Source: Ostrinia nubilalis (taxonomy: Eukaryota > Arthropoda > Insecta > Lepidoptera > Crambidae). From it: a stretch of DNA of 64,000 bases. Location: contig NC_087095.1 of NCBI RefSeq assembly GCF_963855985.1, positions 3,358,001 through 3,422,000 of the forward strand, in the 5' to 3' direction. The notes under the pieces are model-generated. The model was not told where the DNA came from, made no database searches, and was given only the letters and a program-made list of their open reading frames with translations. A program made the translations under genes and the position numbers. Shown in pieces: positions 21,373 through 32,366 of the stretch (positions within the stretch are counted from its first letter, which is position 1; each line of letters opens with the position of its first letter).

Positions 21373-22726
21373 TAAATGTTGCTTTATTAAAATTCCTACG
21401 CTAAAAATTATCCATTTGTATTTAATGCCACTATGCAGTCCTACTTTAACTATTACGAGAAAAACTCATTTTTGCAGTTTTCATCCCAGTTGCTATTCAA
21501 GTAGCCATAAGATAAAAATAATACAGAATAAATAGGCTTGTGATACCTTTTTAGAATCTCAATTAACCAAGGAAGTTTTTAAGGTAATGGGCACGATGGT
21601 CTTCCTACATTTTTTTTACACGATGGCTGATCAAAAGTGCAAGACAATGAATTAAATTTTCCTTCTTCTCTGCAATTTCTTAAAATTTTCATACTTTTAA
21701 ACTAGTTTGTTGAACTTTAATCTTTTCTTTTGATAGCCCAACTATCCCTTGTGATAAGGAAAAAAACTAGATTGAAAAGTTTCCTCATTTGTAGAAATGG
21801 TATGAAAAAAAGTAATCGCAGATGGCAATTTTCTAAAAATGCACAAAAACTTGAAAATCTTGAAAACGGTGATATTTTTACTGGGGTCAAAACTGGATGT
21901 TAGGGAGACCATGGCGAGGCCTACCGATGGTTACAGGGTTATCCATTGTTTTTGGGACACCCTGTATTAATTTGTAATGGATAGGTACTGCATTTAACTT
22001 CCTCTGTGATTTAGTAATAAGACCACAGAGGTCTGGTACAAATCCAGAGGTCTCGGATTCGTTTCCCAACGGGAAAATATTTTTTTGCTCGGTTTGGTTG
22101 GTAAGTAGGTCTTGTTAGTAAAGTGAGATGCTGGTCAAGAGCTTTTCAAGTTACGAAGGAATAAGATAAAAAAATGGGCCGATTTTTAACACGTTTAATG
22201 ACTTTACTTACCTACTAATGACGTAAACAAACACTAACAAAACGGGTAAATACTTAAGTGTTAATTTATTCAATGCTTTAAAAATAGGTAGGGTAAATCG
22301 ACCAGTTACTGGCCACTTAAGCCTCTTGGCCACTTCAAAGCTTTACGGTTTCTTAGTGCGATAACATATTAATAAAAAACAGACATCAAATTGACCAGGA
22401 AATCTTACTTTTTAACCTTATGGCTTTATGAAGTACAATTAAACACTTTTTGAATGTATATTTTTATTTAATTCTAAAACATACGAATATTCCTAGTTAT
22501 TGGCCATGAAATTCTGTAACTGGCCATATGCATGCTAGTTACTGGCCACAGAAAAAAATAATATATTACAGCTAAAGAAATCAATATATGAAAAACACAA
22601 CGTTATCTAAAACTATATGAGTTCAGTCGTGAAACAATATAATTTACTCATAGACAAAGTAAATATTTCAAACCTAGGAGCTATGGTTTCAATATGTCTC
22701 AAATAAACAAATAAAAACAAAACTAT

Positions 22727-23450
22727 CTAATCAAACCCTTGTTTTTTGGCTTCTTTATAGACAGCAGCAAATAAATAATCCACTTCATCATCAGATGAAT
22801 CAGTGTTATCATTATAAATGACACAAAAAGGAATCGTCGTCCTGTTCTGGTACATACACTCTATGAGCAATTGGAATACAATTCAAATGATACTTTTCTT
22901 GGCATTGATTACATTCTACGATATAATTCTCTTTTTGATAGGGCACAAGCAAAAATCTCTACGAGATCGAATCAGAAATGAGGAGATCCGTAAACGAACT
23001 AAAGTCGCTGACATAGCAGACAATGGGCAGGGCATATAGTACGCAGAACTGATGGCCGATGGGGCAGCAAGGTTCTGGAGTGGAGGCCACGTACCGGAAA
23101 GCGCAGCGTAAGACGTCAATCCACAAGGTGGACCGATGACCTTATGAAGGTAGCGGGAAGGCGCTGGATGCCGGCCGCCACTAACCGGCCATTGTGGAAA
23201 TCATTGGGGGAGGCCTATGTTCAGCAGTGGACGTCCTATGGCTGAAATGATGATACGGAAGTAAGCGCAAACGGTAGTCTTTCTATTTGGCGTTTGTCCT
23301 GCCTTTTGGGCGAATTCAGTGTTTTTTGGTACTTCTTGACACATTGAAAATATTTGCTGCTTGTCGAATGGATCCTTCCTTGTTTTTTATAAACTTCAAG
23401 GCCTTGTTAAGATCTTCTTGAGAATACTTTCGTCGCTTTGATGCAATCTT
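22727..23450 (-). pseudogene. pogo-like transposase remnant (HTH_psq and C-tail)
   Basis: At 23450-23316 the frame reads KIASKRRKYSQEDLNKALKF then IKNKEGSIRQAANIFNVSRS, then TKKH-stop. This is the N-terminal pipsqueak/CENP-B-type DNA-binding helix of pogo/Tigger transposases. At about 22880-22727 another frame gives an acidic tail, NTDSSDDEVDYLFAAVYKEA ending KKQGFD-stop, fitting such a protein's C-terminus. The DDE catalytic core is absent, and an RTE fragment lies between the parts. Confidence 0.7.
22955..23254 (+). mobile_element. RTE 3' fragment inserted in pogo-like element
   Basis: The stretch has frame pieces RIRNEEIRKRTKVADIAD, then TGKRSV-like and WTDDLMKVAG-like text, and ends GEAYVQQWTSYG-stop, GAAATGATGAT. 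It is an RTE ORF2 C-terminus with frameshifts. Confidence 0.82.
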
Positions 23451-23750
23451 GTTTATTTAATGGATGTCTGTGAAACAAAAAATGGTTAGTTTAGTTATTG
23501 ACACTTTGCTTTTAGTTACTGGCCACCTATGCCAGTAACTGAAATTTATGGATAGAAATAAATGATTTCTAGCCAGTAGATACTAAACTTTATAAACATT
23601 ACAAATACGATGTATTTCCGCAGAAATTCGATGAGCATAGAATAATTTAGTTATTGGCCGGTCTGGCCAATAAACAAAAATAAATACAAATTGTCATTCA
23701 GTTACTGGCCACCCTTCAAAACTGAGGTTTTATTAGATTAACTCTAAATA

Positions 23751-25446
23751 AGGTAAACGGCTACTAGTTCGTGATAGTACGTAAGTTCGTAAGTTTTTTT
23801 TCTAGCTCAAATAATAAGCAAATGGAATATTATTTATAAAAATTCTTCATTACTACAAAAACTCTATTATTTAAGCTATCTAAAAAACCAAGTACCAACA
23901 TTGTGGCGCCAAAAATGAGAGCAATACGAAGCTTCAAACTCTCAGAGACCCAAAAACAGCCGTGCGGCTTGCAAAGGTTGCTCTCACCGTAAGGTTAGCG
24001 CTCCAACTTCTTAAGCTTATAAAAAGGCGAAGGAACGTCCATTTAAATAAAACTTGTAATAGTGGTTTCATGTGTTCCTTGACAATTGATTTGGCTTAGA
24101 AAAAAGTTATATGAAAACGTAGAATTCCTTTAAAATTGCGATTAATTGACTCACGAAATAGCGTACATATTATTTTTCGGGTGTCCCCTATTTCGTGACA
24201 CTACCGATTCAAGGATATTATGGATAACATTTTGATGCTTGGTTTTTAAATAATTATTTATAATAATTTAAACGTAAGTTATGAAACAAATAATTCATTT
24301 ATTTAAGTTTCTCATGACCTAAATTCGGTATATGTTTCGTTCACTAGAATTTATATGACACGAGTTTGAAGTTCACATATATGACCAATTTTAAGATAAA
24401 TTAGCATAAGTAGTACCAGCATAATTTTAGTTTTATTTCGATTTGTTTTATTTATATTTGTTTATTTGTATTGTATATGGGATAGATAATAGTTAATTGA
24501 CACATTTTGACAATAATCCATGAATTTTAGTTGGGGAATTTGGAATAATCAGTATCACGAAACAAGGAACCGTATTATTGTTACTTTTTTCCAAGTTCGT
24601 GATATATAAATGTATGGTGTTAGGTACTTTTATGACACACACCATCAAAGAAATCGACATATTTTTTAGTTTTTAATACTTACCTACCTAAGAAATTAAT
24701 TAATTACTTACTTTTTATTATGAGTCATTGGCGTATCTGGGGTTATTTTCAGGGGGGGGGGGCTACCCTCACTTGAAACAGCTCCAGGGGTGGGATTATG
24801 AGGAGGGGGGGGGGGTTACAAATCAAAATTTTATGAGTACGAAGGGCCTAAGTCCCCCCCACATTTCTAATGGTTAATATAAATATTTTCATATATCGCT
24901 ACAAATAAGAAATCTAAATTTTATGGGTACGATGGGGGGGGGGGGGTTAAGTTCCCCCCCCCCCTACATTTCTAATGGTTATATAAATATTTTCACATAT
25001 TGTTAGAATTAACAAATCAAAATATTATACTAGACTCACATTATTTCTTATCAATATTTCAGGTAGGTAAGTAATATCGTCAATTTCACATAATTATTTT
25101 ATTCTAAATTTTTATTATCGTTTTTAAATTTATTAAACCCTTAATCATTATTAAAATATCCTAACTGTGTGCATAAAACCTTATCCCGAAATAGGGGACA
25201 TGAGTTCACGAACTTAGAAACAGAGCAAAATTTTGTCACGAAACAGGATCCAAACAAGAGGTCCACAGAACAATTAATATAAAAAAAAGTTCAAACTATA
25301 TAACTATAAATTATGTATTAACTTACTGTCAAAAGACCAAAGTTTAGCATACCAAAACTTTCATACTGATATCATGCTTGGTTATTTTTAAATAAAATGT
25401 TAAAGTCGTAAGAGCCTTAATATACCGAAGTAGGGGGCACTTACCT
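23751..25446. mobile_element. Nested TA element with TCGTGA motifs
   Basis: Ends AGGTAAACGGC and the mirror ...CACTTACCT lie between TA dinucleotides (23749-23750, 25447-25448). Inside, TTCGTGA/TCACGAA and CCCTATTTCG/CGAAATAGGGG recur in both orientations, probably binding sites. It lies within the pogo-like element. No coding remnant recognised. Confidence 0.6.
24740..25010. repeat. Poly-G/poly-C tandem repeat
   Basis: Two ~100 bp units (each with TATG(A/G)GTACGA..., a C-run and ACATTTCTAATGGTTA) contain runs of up to 12 G and 11 C that could fold back or form quadruplexes. Confidence 0.7.
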
Positions 25447-26328
25447 TATGCTACTGTAATATTGAAACTTACCGTTTAAAATACACAATAGCACTGCAAA
25501 CCACTGCAAAACACTGAAAACTACTCCATATTAATATTTTTGAAATAAATCCGTCCGTTAACAAATACATTACATAAATACTTCTCCGAGGGCGTCCGGG
25601 TACCAACTGTCAAAGAAATGCCGTTAGAATTGGCACTATGGTCCATAACGGGAAAAAAATGAACTAAAATGAAACCTGATTAATAAAGCAGTTCTTTATA
25701 AAAAATACAGATGGCCCGACCTGCCCCGTTTCTTATTTTGTGCCGATAAAGTGCAGTATGGCCAATAATTGACGTTGGCCAATAACTGGGTAGTTTACCT
25801 ACCTACTACCACTAATAATTCATCTAATTACACATAAACATTCGCCTCTTGTAAATTAACAAATATTTTACCCATTCGAAGCGCTATCTTATACTTTCCT
25901 GTTACTTTACTTAACCCTTAACTGGTATCGTAAATTGGACATACGTAACTGGTATCGTGGGGGCCGCGCGGCCCCCATACTGTTTGCTTCTAGCAAGCAT
26001 TTTTTACCTATATACTTGAATAAATGCTCATAAATGATATATATCAAGCTTGTTCTATGTAATCATTTAGTTTATATTGTATTAAATCTTCTTAAAGATA
26101 AAGATAAAGATAAAGATATTTATTTACATAAACATGTGTGAAAACATATTACAAAGCAACATGATTTGGTCTTACAGTTTTAACAGGTGATAGGTACAAC
26201 ATGTTTTACCAAGATATTGGCATGTAAATGATATGTCAAGTAAGAATGTCAATAATACATTAAAATTCATAATAACAATAGGTACATCTGATAATTGATA
26301 ATAAAAGTAAAATTAAAATTAAAATTAG

Positions 26329-28056
26329 TCAAATTTTGTCACTCAAGAAGTCTTGTACAGTATAATAGGCCTTGTCAATTAGAAAATGTTTAAGTTTCTT
26401 TTTAAACATAACATTATGTAATTGTTTCAAGTTTTCTGGGATTTTATTATATATTTTTGGTGCCATACAGATAATACTTTTATTTAATAATGTGGTTTTG
26501 GCCAAATGTAAGCAAAGACGGTCCCCACCGCGGCGATTACGTACAATTACATCAGACATTCGAGGAAATAGATGGGGATTGCTTTTAACAAATAAGGCTG
26601 TTTCAATGATGTACAGAGACGGAAGTGTCAGAATCTTATGCTTAACAAACATTGGTTTACAGCTATCAGTGATTTGAAGTCCAAACATAGCGCGTAGGCA
26701 TCGTTTTTGAATTTTAAATATTATTTCCTTGTTGGTCGAGTTACCCCAAAAAATTATGCCGTATCTTAAATGAGATTCGACTAACCCGTAGTAAGCAGTA
26801 AGCAGCGCATCCGTGTTAACTACAGTAGACAATCTATGAAGTGCATAAGCTAACGTACTAATTTTCTTACATAGTTCATCAGTATGATTTTTCCAATTCA
26901 ATTTCTTGTCAATTTGTACACCTAAAAAACGGATAGAATCTACCTGACTGACTGTATGGTCTTGGTATGATACTATGATATCAGAATGGGTTTCTAGTCT
27001 TTGATTAAAGTGCATTATATGCGTTTTGTCAATATTAATTTTCAAGTTATTATTATTTAACCATGCAATTATAGATTTCAAAGATTCATTAATGTCAAAT
27101 TGATAGGAATTTATGTCATTACAATTAATAGTCACGGTACTGTCGTCAGCAAATAATGTCATTGGTTGATATGTCACAGAGGGTAGATCATTAATATATA
27201 TTATAAATAATAAAGGTCCTAAAACGCTACCTTGCGGTACTCCGTACTTTATGATGCGCTCTTATGAATATATTTCCTCGTTTTTTGTTTTTACATTAAG
27301 TTTGCATATTTCAGTTTTTTGATATCTGTTTTCAAGATAAGAACTTATTAAGTCCAAAACGTTACCTCTGATACCATAGGCTTCAAGCTTGCTTGTCAGA
27401 ATATTATGATCTACATAGTCAAATGCCTGTGTCATGTCACAAAACAGAGCACATACTGGCCTTGTCTTATCGACCTGATTAATGACGTTTTTATAAAAAT
27501 CAAAAATAGCCATATTAATAGTTTTTTTTTGTCGAAAACCTTTTTGTTCTGCGCATAATATGGATTTTTTCTCTAAATAGTTATTTAGTTCATTGTACAA
27601 ATATTTTTCAAAAATTTTGGAGAATATGGATATAAGTGCAATAGGTCGGTAAAATTCCATAAGTTCTTTATTGTTTTTTTTAAATAACGGTTTCACAATA
27701 GTCACTTTGAGGTCACTTGGGAAAATTCCTTCCTGAATACTAAGGTTAATAATAAAGCATAAGTGGTGGCATATATCTTCATTAACGGCTTTAATTATTT
27801 TTGTGGCAATGCCATCATAACCCACACTGTTAGTTCCCTTTAAACCTTGAATAATTTTAAAAATTTGTATTGGGAGACAAGGTGCCATGAACATAGAGTT
27901 TGGTTGATGGTCAATATTACTAGTTATGTTTTTACCATATCCTTGTAGAGGTTTAACTTTGTCAATGAAGTAATCATTGAACGCCTCAGCCATTTGCTTA
28001 GGGTCAGTTATATAATTATTGTCTACTTTAATTTTTGCAATACATTGTTTAGGCAC
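26329..28056 (-). pseudogene. LINE ORF2: reverse transcriptase
   Basis: Two frames join at ~27250. The upstream one reads MPKQCIAKIK...FRPIALISIFSKIFEKYL, then LFCDMTQAFDYVDHNIL (RT motif A, D present). The downstream frame has QGSVLGPLLF, then LFADDSTVTINC (motif C, FADD) and KFLG-like RFLGVQIDKKLNW. All RT core motifs are present but the frame breaks between motif A and C. Confidence 0.85.
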
Positions 28057-28063
28057 GTTCAGT

Positions 28064-28600
28064 TTAGCACTGTTTATAATTTGTCAATATAATTTTTTTA
28101 AACAGTTTGGTATATTTTTTGTAATTGTTTTTATTTGCTTCGGTTGGTTTTAATCTAAGTTTCCAAAGAAGTCCTCTTTTTTTTTTACTACATAATTTAA
28201 GTCCGCGAGATATCCATCTTGGTCTACTATTTACGTATATGGTTATTTTTTTAAATGGAAAACAAAGAGAGTAAAAAAGCTTGAAGTCTTCCATGAAATT
28301 ACGATATGCTAGAGTGGGGTCTTTACATTTATACATATCAGAGAAAGACATACTTTTTATGCAGTTTTTAAATTTTTGTATGTTTTCTACGCTATAGTCC
28401 CGTATTGTTTTGCGCCAGTATTTTAATTTGATTATTTTTTTAACAGGTATTTTGATTATTTGTGCAGTATGATCAGATAAGCCAAGTTCTAACACCTCAT
28501 TCTTACAGGATTTTTTATAATTGTGTGCGAAATTATCTATACATGAATTGCTAGGCAATCTAGTTGGTTGTTTAATAGCTAGCTTAAAATTATAATTCAA
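28064..28600 (-). pseudogene. LINE ORF2: endonuclease C-part and linker
   Basis: The frame MNYNFKLAIKQPTRLPSNSC ... LGLSDHTAQII carries the endonuclease end (SDH motif), then a basic linker. It is the continuation of the endonuclease at 29819-29340, cut off by the MITE at 28619-29339. Confidence 0.8.
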
Positions 28601-28618
28601 CAGTAAACATTGTAAAGG

Positions 28619-29339
28619 ACATTGGGAACTTTAATATGAGAAAATGCCCCATGGCGGACAAAGATGAAACGTATTTTATTTCAAAGCTTTATACTTGTAG
28701 GTATATTCACTTAAAGCGCTATGTTGTGAGATATGGGAATTCTGAGATATGACGAGTCTAAGTTGAAAATATTTGTCAAAAAATATTGTAAAATGATTTG
28801 ATATTTTTACATGTTATGTTGTTTATCATTGCAGAGTAACCAATAAAAGTAAATAAAATAATATAAATAAATAAAAAATATAAATAAAATAATATAAATA
28901 AATAAAATATTATAAATACTTAAATTAATATTAGACAACATCTCATATATTACTTCAACCCAAAATAAGTAGCTAAGGCATTTGTGTTATGGAAATCGGG
29001 AACGACGAACCACAACACACCCAAACCAGAGATAATGTGAAAAGATCGTTTTCTATATTGTCCCGGCCGGGAATCGAACCCGGGACCTCAGGATTGGCCC
29101 GGCACACCTTGAAAACCGGTGTGTGCGCCTCTCCGCCACGGAGGTCGTCAAAAATGATACCTAAATGTAAAATAAAATAAAATATTAAAACTTCATTTTC
29201 TCAATATTCCCATATAAGAGAGAAAAAAAAAATGCACGGAAATTCATTGGATATTAGTATGTATCATCTGTGATAGGTTTCGTTTGTGTCCGCTACTTTT
29301 CGAAAAGTGGGGCAAAAAGTTCCCAATGTCATTTAATGT
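28619..29339. mobile_element. TIR element inserted in LINE ORF2, holding a SINE
   Basis: Both ends begin ACATTGGGAACTTT when read inward, and the similarity runs patchily for ~60 bp. Removing it joins the endonuclease frame at ...NNNITLN/LLNYNFKLA. No clean target duplication seen. A tRNA-derived SINE lies within. Confidence 0.65.
28850..29148 (-). mobile_element. tRNA-derived SINE with AT-rich tail
   Basis: The minus-strand head has box A-like TGGCGGAGAGG and box B GGTTCGATTCCC in a CCCGGG...CCCGGCCGGG context. The body and an (ATTTATTTTAT)-like tail (28850-28925) follow. Not a functional tRNA gene. Confidence 0.75.
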
Positions 29340-29819
29340 TATATTATTATTCTTCAAAATGTCAATATTAAAATCACCAGCTATAATTACATTATTACAT
29401 TTTAGCTTTGAAACATAAATTAAAACTTTTTCTAATTTATTAAAAAATATGTTCAAATTTCTTGAGTCAGGGACTCGATAAAGGCAAACAACAATTATTT
29501 TATAATCGATTAGCTCAATAGCACAACATTCAAATACATTTATTAAAGATATTTTTTTTACTTCTAAAAGTTCTCTCCATTTATGTTCTTTTCTAATAAG
29601 AATGCATGCTCCGCCTCGTTTACTGTTGCTTCTACTGAAACAATCAGCTAAACTGTAGTCCGTGATGTGCAGCAAAGATTCTTGTCCCGCCATTATAAAA
29701 TGTTCGGTTATGCAGAGTACATCTACACAAATATGCCTGTCTAAGAGCTCTTCCAGGTTTATTCTAAGGTAATCCGATTTATTAAGTAATCCTGCTATGT
29801 TTTGATGGAGAATGTGCAC
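29340..29819 (-). pseudogene. LINE ORF2: apurinic-type endonuclease N-part
   Basis: The text HILHQNIAGLLNKSDYLRIN (NIxGL), then DVLCITEHF (TEH), the VVCLYRVP (YRxP) strand and VIIAGDFNIDIL (GDFN) gives the successive motifs of the CR1/jockey endonuclease. The frame carries on from 29340 into the MITE, where it is meaningless. Confidence 0.85.
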
Positions 29820-29823
29820 GAAC

Positions 29824-30582
29824 TTAGTGTCGAAAAAATAATGACTCAGTTTCGGTTGGTATTACTTCGTCTTCAGATCGTTCAGTATTCGAGTTATGAT
29901 AATATTCAATATCACTAATAAGTTTTTGGAGATTTTCAAATATGATTTGCATACCATGGTGGTTGATAGTGCTGTAGTGCTTATGAAACATGCTGTAGTC
30001 ATATTTAATTTCTTTATTGGAGTCAAGTATATAGGCATGCTCATGAGTAGTTACGTCTAGATGCAGGAGATTGTTAAAACCTTCAACTCTCCAATTAAAC
30101 ATGCTCTGTAGTGGCCCATATTTATAGGTTGGAAGACAAATAATAATATTTGTATGTTTTATTATCCTTAAAGTTTCTCGGATGTAATACACTATGGAGA
30201 TATAGTCCTTTGTACTTTTGAAATCATCGCCACCAATCATAATTATGCAGTAGTCTTGCATTGTGAACTTTTCTAATTTTTTCTCAATTCCATATAATAA
30301 TTGCTCAATATTACTATTTGGGGAGAGGTAATGACAAAGCTCTGAATAATTCTCTAGGTTGTTCTCTGCCATATTAAGTATTTTATTATGGTTATCGGTA
30401 CTCAGTATGCATATCTTTTTTGGTGAATTAGTAGGCGTTGCATGTTTTTGTGGTCTCTGTGAATCCATTTTTTGTGTAATCTGGGTATCGCTGTCATGAT
30501 TGTGTGGATTTATATTTGGTTCTATAGATGAATCAACTCTCTTTTTACTAGATGAAGTTTTCTTAGGCAATTTAGGCTTCAA
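29824..30582 (-). CDS. LINE ORF1, esterase-like (CR1 type)
   Basis: An uninterrupted 252-residue frame. A basic N-terminus (MKPKLPKKTSSSKKRVDSS) leads into an SGNH/esterase-like fold: block I region KICILSTDNHNKIL (normally GDS, here TDN), a block III-like IMIGGDDF, and a late INHHGMQII with the catalytic-type His. CR1 elements commonly carry an esterase-like ORF1. The loss of the nucleophile Ser suggests no esterase activity in this copy. Confidence 0.65.
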   Translation of the reverse strand: MKPKLPKKTSSSKKRVDSSIEPNINPHNHDSDTQITQKMDSQRPQKHATPTNSPKKICILSTDNHNKILNMAENNLENYSELCHYLSPNSNIEQLLYGIEKKLEKFTMQDYCIIMIGGDDFKSTKDYISIVYYIRETLRIIKHTNIIICLPTYKYGPLQSMFNWRVEGFNNLLHLDVTTHEHAYILDSNKEIKYDYSMFHKHYSTINHHGMQIIFENLQKLISDIEYYHNSNTERSEDEVIPTETESLFFRH

Positions 30583-30660
30583 GTGTCTTGTATTTATGCT
30601 TTCGTTATGTTGTTCCGTTTTTAATAAGTCAGCATTGCATTGTTTACTTACTTACTTATA

Positions 30661-31889
30661 CACCGTGTTACTTTGCATTCTTGCCATATTCACAGAGATA
30701 AAAGTAGGTAACAATACCTATTATTTAAGATAAACAAGAGACTCCCATAAAGAAAGTACACTAAGATTTTAGTAAATTTGGTTTTTCAGTACAAATTGGA
30801 ATAAACCAATTTTGTCTCGCACGTTCTACAGGTGCAAGTGGAATAAACCTAGTGGGCGTGGCCTAGTTCTTAATTTTATGGCTTTGGGTACCAGCCTTTT
30901 TATCCAGTCATAATAACTATTTTAAAATACTCTTCAGTTGATTACAAATTTTCCTTTCTACTTTACGGGCTTAGGACCGTCAAAAATACGTAATAATTAA
31001 TAGGGTTTCAATTAATTTACAACATTGTACCCTATTTTTACAAATTAATAAATTAAGTATGAAATGAAACCACCTTATTCACAATTAATTATTTATTTAT
31101 AAGTTCCTACTTACAAAGTTTACGTACTGCGAAGCAAGTGTTCAAAGTGTCCTCCTTTCTGATGAAGGCACAGTCTAGCACGGCGAAGCGTAGGTTTTTC
31201 GCTTTAGTTTTCGCAACACATAAACGTTTTGTCTCACAGTTTCACTAAAACAATCCTTTCGTGTAACGCGTTTACACTGTTTATCTCTTCTGCGCATACC
31301 AGTCGTTTCGAGTCACTCCAAAAATCCATTGGTGTCAGGTCCGAGGATCGTGGTGGCCAAGCTACTGGACCTCTCGTCCAATCCACTGTTCACCAAACGT
31401 ATTATTCGCGCACTTGACGTCCTCATTGTGGGGGAGCACCATCCTGCTGGTAGTAGAGCATTTGGTGTAACGCTAAGGGTACGTCATCAAGCATTTCGTC
31501 TAAGACGTCTTGCAGACACTCCAAGCACCATTTTGATTAAATTATTCGTTGTTTGAATACACTTCAGTCATTTTTGTATTATTTATAACGTGATTTGTTT
31601 GATGGATTTCTCAGTTTTTTACAAGTGTCAAAAAGACATTTTAAAGACAATAGATTGCAATAGATATTTAAAAATACAATAAAAAGTAAAAAAGTCTCCA
31701 TCGCCATCGCCAGCAAGTGATGTGCATGCGTTACGATAATTAGTGGTGTGTTTAACAGATTGTCGATAAAATAAAATACTCAAGATTAAAAAAAAATTTT
31801 TTCGGGCATTATTTTTTTACGGATTTGTGTTCAGTATCAGTAATATAGTAACCTCTGTAAATATGGCAAGAATGCAAAGTAACACCCTG
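30661..31889 (-). mobile_element. Tc1/mariner-superfamily element, TA TSD
   Basis: The ~35 bp TIRs begin CA(C/G)(C/G)GTGTTACTTTGC and run on through ATTCTTGCCATATT, with TA on each side. On the minus strand lies a decayed DDE transposase. It sits just upstream of the LINE 5' end, inside the piggyBac-like element. Confidence 0.85.
31245..31455 (-). pseudogene. mariner/IS630 transposase catalytic core remnant
   Basis: One minus frame, broken by stops, reads QQDGAPPQ (second catalytic Asp), then about 38 residues on PVAWPPRSSDLTPMDFW (third catalytic acid). This pair of blocks is diagnostic of IS630/Tc1/mariner DDE/D transposases. It is nonfunctional here. Confidence 0.82.
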
Positions 31890-32150
31890 TATACTTCAAG
31901 ACATTACATAACAGTAACAACTTTTTACCTAATATTATTTTAACGTTACAAATATGTATGAAACCTACCGTTTAGAAAGTTATAACCAAAAATATTATTA
32001 TTTTAATTAATCCATAATAATGTGAACTTAATAATAAATAACGTTTTAATGTAATATTAAATAAAAATAACATGTATTTTATAAAAATAAAAACATAAAT
32101 ATTATGTTGACAAACATTATCAGGTGCTGGTGAATTTTCAGACCACTTGT

Positions 32151-32366
32151 ATTTATTTTTTCATAGTAGCCGGATTGACTAGGTCCTACAACATCTTCAT
32201 TTTCACTCTCTGAAGAAAAAACTTGAAAATCAGAATCAATATCCTCATTATCGACCGAATATTGGTTATTGGGTCTTCACAATGACCTATAATTTTATTA
32301 TCACTATATCCTTCTTCTGATATGCTACTAATCACTAATTTGGAATCAAAAACTTCGTTCTAGGTA
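32151..32366 (-). pseudogene. piggyBac-like transposase acidic N-terminus
   Basis: Minus-strand frames give VISSISEEGYSDNK then, after a frameshift, NQYSVDNEDIDSDFQVFSSE followed by SENEDVVGPS. Such Ser/Asp/Glu-rich leaders are typical of piggyBac transposases. The catalytic part is missing. The match rests on composition and on the flanking TIR/TTAA. Confidence 0.5.

Larger units (their letters stand above)
20098..21964. mobile_element. Large foldback element with ~800 bp arms, TA flanks
   Basis: Both ends read CAGGGTGTCCCAAAAACAAT inward and are flanked by TA (20096-20097, 21965-21966), as in the Tc1/mariner group. The left arm (20098 to ~20898) mirrors the right arm (~21165 to 21964) at roughly 95% by eye. 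Each arm carries the same RTE 3' tail with its (GATGAT)n run at the same place. The spacer is ~265 bp and holds extra RTE sequence contiguous with the right arm. No transposase seen. Confidence 0.85.
22291..25799 (-). mobile_element. pogo/Tigger-like element, TA TSD
   Basis: Ends GGGTAAATCGACCAGTTACTGG and the mirror ...CCCAGTTATTGGCC lie between TA dinucleotides (22289-22290, 25800-25801). The motif (A)GTTA(C/T)TGGCCA recurs at least seven times near both ends, as expected of transposase-binding sites. Transposase remnants on the minus strand include a pipsqueak-type HTH. An RTE piece (22955-23254) and a second TA element (23751-25446) are nested inside. Confidence 0.8.
26093..30640 (-). mobile_element. 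CR1/jockey-group non-LTR retrotransposon, decayed
   Basis: Order on the minus strand: ORF1 (30582-29824), endonuclease (29819 to about 29340), reverse transcriptase (to 26329), then a 3' UTR ending in a (TCTTTA)n tail at 26093-26117. ORF2 is broken by stops/frameshifts near 28060 and 27260 and by a MITE insertion at 28619-29339. Exact 5' end uncertain. Confidence 0.82.

Noticed and set aside
29060..29148. tRNA gene with clear box A/B on the minus strand
   Set aside because: The anticodon and acceptor arms do not fold into a cloverleaf and a SINE body with AT tail follows; called a SINE. Same reasoning for the heads at 10432, 44371 and 45857.
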